16,971 bases of DNA, from assembly GCA_045585955.1 (NCBI GenBank), contig JAZMZK010000031.1, positions 1 to 16,971 of the forward strand, written 5' to 3'. This document shows positions 14,264 to 16,971 of the stretch, piece after piece. The notes under the pieces were generated by a model, which was given only the letters and a program-made list of their open reading frames with translations, did not search any database and had not been told where the DNA came from. Made by a program: the position numbers and the translations under genes. Source of the DNA: SIG78 sp045585955 (GTDB taxonomy: Bacteria; Verrucomicrobiota; Lentisphaeria; Victivallales; Victivallaceae). Numbering within the stretch: position 1 is the stretch's first letter; each line of letters starts with the position of its first letter.

Positions 14264-16039
14264 ATGATTTTTCTTAATATGAAATCCTATGATAATGTAC
14301 CTCATTTACCGACCAACCGGCAGGAGATGGAAGCCTTCGGCTGGGATGAACTGGATGTTTTGCTTTTAACAGGCGATGCCTATGTGGATCACCCTTCGTT
14401 TGGCGTATCGCTGATCGGGCGTATTCTGTTGGCAGCGGGGTTCCGTACCGGGATCATAGCCCAGTTTCCGTGGCAAGACCCGGAAGTACTCAAAGTTATG
14501 GGTACACCTAAAGTCGGTATCGGTATAAGTTCCGGCAATCTGGACAGTATGGTAAACATCTACACTGCCGGTCGGCGCAAACGCCGGGAAGATGCTTATA
14601 TCGAAGATGGCGAAACCGGCAAACGCCCACCTCATGCACTGGTGGTATACTCCCAACTTGCCAAGCGGGCTTTTCCCGGAGTACCGGTAGTATTGGGCGG
14701 CTTGGAAGCAAGTATGCGCCGGGCAACCCACTACGATTACTGGCAGGATAAGCTGCGTTTTCCGGTGCTGGTGGATACCAAAGCCGACATATTGATCTAC
14801 GGCATGGGCGAGCGCCCGATATTAGAGATTTTCAATCGTTTACGCGATCATAAAGACCTTGCCGGGATCCCCGGAACAGCCAGATTGCTGGGCAAAAAAG
14901 CCGCCGAAAGTTTTGTTAAGCCGGAGAATTTTCTGGAAATGCCCAGCCACGAAGAGCATTTGCAGCGTAAATCAGCTCTCATGGATTCGACAAAACTTGT
15001 GGAGCTTGCCAGCAATCAGCACGCCAACCGTGGTCTGATCGAACGGGTCGGCGACCGGCTGCTGGTCATTGAACCGCCGCAGCCGCCGCTGACCAGCGAA
15101 GAACTTGACCGGGTGAACGAATTGAATTTCAGCCGGAAACCCCACCCGGCTTACAAAAAACGGATCCCGGCATTTGAAACTATCCGCGACAGTATTCCGG
15201 CAGTCCGGGGCTGTCCCGGCGGTTGTGCATTTTGCGGCTTGGTCGCCCATCAGGGGCGGGGAGTCACCAGCCGCAGCGAAGGTTCTATTTTGCGTGATAT
15301 AGAAAAACTCACTGCCGATAAAAACTTCCGGGGCACCATCAGCGATATTGGCGGAGCCGCCGGAAATATCTACGGCAGCATTGTTAAAGATACCGGGAAA
15401 TGCAATGTGTGCAAACGCTCAAGCTGCCTCTGGCCCCTGCCCTGCCCGAACTATGTTTGTGACGGCAAACGGCTGCTGGCACTTTTGCGGGAAATCCGAA
15501 AAAATCCCAAAGTCAAACATCTTTATATAAATTCCGGGATGCGCCTCGATTTAGCCAATCAGCAGAAAGAGCTGTTTGCAGAAATAATAAAATACCATGT
15601 TTCCGGGCACATGAAAGTTGCCCCGGAGCATTTGAACAACAATGTGCTTAAATTGATGCGGAAAAATCCGGCAGAGGATTTCTATACCTTTAAAAAGTTC
15701 TTTGAAGAAGAGAGCCGCAAAGCCGGTAAAGAACAGTATCTGATTCCGCTGTTTATCTCCAATTTTCCCGGCTGTACTGAGCGAGAAATGAAAACGGTGG
15801 ATGATTTTCTGAACTTGCATAACTGGAGTCCGCAGCAGGTACAGGACTACATACCTTTACCGATGACCATGGGCGGAGCAATGTATTACACCGGTCTGAC
15901 TCCTGACGGCAAACCCATCGAAGTCAACCGTGGCTTGGCGGAACGGCGCACCCAGATAAATATGCTGAAGAAAAAGCGGCACGGCGCCCGCCCCCGCAAC
16001 CAACACGAAAAATATCCGAAAAATAAAAAACATTCATAA
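14264..16039 (+). CDS. ygiQ: YgiQ-family radical SAM protein
   Basis: Member of the YgiQ (UPF0313) radical SAM family, whose reaction is not established. Near the N-terminus it has the family hallmark LLLTGDAYVDHPSFG and the GGLEAS motif. The radical SAM cluster is CPGGCAFC, with C317, C321 and C324 (CX3CX2C) as ligands for the 4Fe-4S cluster. A second Cys-rich patch typical of the family follows (CNVCKRSSC, then CPNYVC). The C-terminal region starts VQDYIPLPMTMGGAMYYTG, then ends in a short Lys/Arg tail. At 591 residues it is shorter than the E. coli protein. The start is uncertain: ATG 14264 directly abuts AAGG, while ATG 14279 has AAGGA about 14 nt upstream. Neither spacing is ideal, and the product differs by only 5 residues. 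Confidence 0.94.
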   Translation: MIFLNMKSYDNVPHLPTNRQEMEAFGWDELDVLLLTGDAYVDHPSFGVSLIGRILLAAGFRTGIIAQFPWQDPEVLKVMGTPKVGIGISSGNLDSMVNIYTAGRRKRREDAYIEDGETGKRPPHALVVYSQLAKRAFPGVPVVLGGLEASMRRATHYDYWQDKLRFPVLVDTKADILIYGMGERPILEIFNRLRDHKDLAGIPGTARLLGKKAAESFVKPENFLEMPSHEEHLQRKSALMDSTKLVELASNQHANRGLIERVGDRLLVIEPPQPPLTSEELDRVNELNFSRKPHPAYKKRIPAFETIRDSIPAVRGCPGGCAFCGLVAHQGRGVTSRSEGSILRDIEKLTADKNFRGTISDIGGAAGNIYGSIVKDTGKCNVCKRSSCLWPLPCPNYVCDGKRLLALLREIRKNPKVKHLYINSGMRLDLANQQKELFAEIIKYHVSGHMKVAPEHLNNNVLKLMRKNPAEDFYTFKKFFEEESRKAGKEQYLIPLFISNFPGCTEREMKTVDDFLNLHNWSPQQVQDYIPLPMTMGGAMYYTGLTPDGKPIEVNRGLAERRTQINMLKKKRHGARPRNQHEKYPKNKKHS

Positions 16040-16116
16040 GGAAAATAAAAAAGTACCATTGCTGATCGAAGTGGAAAAATTCAAAAAAAAGGGGGAATAA
16101 GCACTTTGGGCATTGC

Positions 16117-16138
16117 CTCCTCTGATTTATAAAAGGAG
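16117..16138 (+). promoter_or_regulatory. Possible structure hiding the ribosome binding site
   Basis: CTCCT (16117-16121) is complementary to the Shine-Dalgarno AGGAG (16134-16138) of the next gene, with a 12-nt loop. A GGGGG run at 16091-16095 could pair instead with CCTCC (16116-16120) and free the site. The two pairings exclude each other. The stems are only 5 bp, so this is suggestive only. Confidence 0.3.
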
Positions 16139-16147
16139 TAAAGAAAA

Positions 16148-16678
16148 ATGAATTATTCAAAAAGAGTCCTCACCCGTGTATTGCTAACATCAATGCTGTG
16201 TTCTTTTGTAATTTCATTGTCTGCGGCGGATAATAAAAACCTTTCAAGTGCGGCAAAAAAGTCCAGAAAATATACCAGAGCGATGGCAAGCAGTGCCGGA
16301 AAAAGTTCTTCGCGCAGCTCTAAACTTCTGAAAAGACATCAAAATGAAATACGGCTGCTTAAAGAGATACACGAAATCCAGAAGCACTTTCTCAACAACT
16401 TCGACGGCAGGGTAAGTAAAATATCACAAGCAGAACGCGATAATCTCAAACTTCGGCTGGAAGCCTTACCGTCGTCGGTAAAAACCAATGATATGCCGTA
16501 CTTTTCGCAAATGGAAAATATAGAATACACGGTATATGCCATACTCTCCGGCAAAGAAAAATATAAAAACAAAAAAGCCATAAAAAATCCGGAAAAACTG
16601 TTGGAAGATATTCAGAAAAAACAGCTGCGGTACTTAAAACTCCGCCAGAAGCGCGAATCAAAGAAGTACAAAAAGTAA
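16148..16678 (+). CDS. Small basic secreted protein of unknown function, 176 aa
   Basis: Not recognised. A signal peptide covers about residues 1-27 (MNYSKRVLTRVLLTSMLCSF, ending SLSAAD). The mature protein is very basic: a Ser/Lys/Arg-rich stretch (about 32-65), a helical middle (NEIRLLKEIHEIQKHFLNNF), and a Lys-rich C-terminal tail (KQLRYLKLRQKRESKKYKK). Such charge in an exported protein suggests binding to an acidic partner such as lipid headgroups, nucleic acid or glycan, but this is inference. AGGAG (16134-16138) lies 9 nt before the ATG. The 108-nt gap from ygiQ holds no well-placed promoter, so it may be read from the ygiQ transcript. A strong terminator follows. Confidence 0.75.
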   Translation: MNYSKRVLTRVLLTSMLCSFVISLSAADNKNLSSAAKKSRKYTRAMASSAGKSSSRSSKLLKRHQNEIRLLKEIHEIQKHFLNNFDGRVSKISQAERDNLKLRLEALPSSVKTNDMPYFSQMENIEYTVYAILSGKEKYKNKKAIKNPEKLLEDIQKKQLRYLKLRQKRESKKYKK

Positions 16679-16724
16679 TACTCAACAGCCATATAGAGCC
16701 CTCTCCTCAAATTAAAATTACACC

Positions 16725-16765
16725 AAAAATGCTTTGAAAACACGGAAATCAAAGCATTTTTTTTT
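16725..16765 (+). terminator. Rho-independent terminator after the basic secreted protein
   Basis: AAAAATGCTTTGA (16725-16737) pairs with TCAAAGCATTTTT (16749-16761), with an 11-nt loop, and the T run continues to 16765. The A-rich 5' side also makes it a possible bidirectional terminator. Confidence 0.9.
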
Positions 16766-16780
16766 GCGCCTCCTTCCATA

Positions 16781-16890
16781 AAATAAGGCTCTGTTCCCAA
16801 TATCGGTTGATTAACAGTAAAGATGTTGAATAAAATCTTTTCAAAACTTAAAGGGCATTTATCTATTTGTGTAACAAATAGATAAATGCC
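16781..16890. repeat. Inner end of a dispersed repeat (right copy, inverted)
   Basis: Positions 16786-16801 (AGGCTCTGTTCCCAAT) are the exact reverse complement of 68-83. Positions 16838-16857 match the reverse complement of 1-20 at 17 of 20 bases. The copies face each other across the window. Next to the second block is a perfect 17-bp hairpin (16854-16870 with 16874-16890, loop GTA, stem starting GGCATTTATC). No coding sequence is visible from 16679 to the end. Confidence 0.7.
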
Positions 16891-16922
16891 AATAAAAGGT
16901 TTGGAAAAGGGTGATGGGGTTT

Positions 16923-16971
16923 GGGGAAGAGGGAAAGAACCTTTCCTCAAAAAGGTTTTTCCCTCTTCCCC
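16923..16971. repeat. Long hairpin ending exactly at the window edge
   Basis: GGGGAAGAGGGAAA (16923-16936) pairs with TTTCCCTCTTCCCC (16958-16971) over 14 bp. After one bulged G, AACCTTT pairs with AAAGGTT over 7 bp around a 6-nt loop. The upstream DNA carries an imperfect direct copy of the arm (16898-16911, GGTTTGGAAAAGGG). The palindrome closes on the last base of the window, so this may be where an assembly broke. Confidence 0.8.

Noticed and set aside
16106..16133. Promoter TTGGGC/TATAAA before the basic secreted protein
   Set aside because: The implied transcript start lies downstream of the ribosome binding site (16134-16138), so it could not serve this gene well.

Overview
This window looks like a stretch of ordinary chromosome from a Gram-negative bacterium with moderate GC content. 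The evidence for Gram-negative is a Blc-type outer-membrane lipocalin with a lipobox, MurA, trigger factor, and Sec-exported proteins. MurA has Asp in place of the active-site Cys, as in Chlamydia. Together with secreted LamG-type fusion proteins and a large secreted coiled-coil/TPR protein, this suggests the PVC superphylum, perhaps Lentisphaerota. That placement is inference and rests on no marker gene.

Layout, left to right. Positions 1-88 hold the inner end of a dispersed repeat. A plus-strand pair follows: hflX (ribosome-associated GTPase) and, 3 nt downstream, a 937-residue secreted coiled-coil/TPR protein. A minus-strand block comes next: tig (trigger factor) with its own promoter and terminator, then a DtxR/MntR-type metal regulator that overlaps a small membrane-protein gene. 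Plus-strand genes at 7170-10451 are a secreted alkaline-phosphatase-superfamily enzyme fused to a LamG-like domain (own promoter and terminator), a ZIP metal transporter and a lipocalin lipoprotein. A minus-strand block holds an unknown 223-residue protein translationally linked to murA, then a LacI-family regulator with its own promoter and a near-perfect palindromic operator at its transcription start. The final plus-strand group is a secreted unknown protein, the radical SAM protein YgiQ and a small basic secreted protein with a strong terminator. Positions 16781-16971 hold an inverted copy of the left-end repeat plus two long hairpins.

The genes are mainly housekeeping: ribosome quality control, protein folding, peptidoglycan precursor synthesis, metal homeostasis and envelope maintenance. 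I see no defence system, prophage, CRISPR array, tRNA or rRNA. Most promoters I can place are sigma70-like with a -10 of TATATT or a close variant, and the inferred starts fit them. Those promoters also move several gene starts downstream of the longest open frame (hflX, blc, the 177-residue secreted protein).

The most notable points are the diverged inverted repeat at both extremes, the Asp-type MurA (predicted fosfomycin-insensitive), the LacI self-operator, the mixed metal-ligand set of the DtxR-like regulator, and several conserved-looking but unrecognised small proteins.
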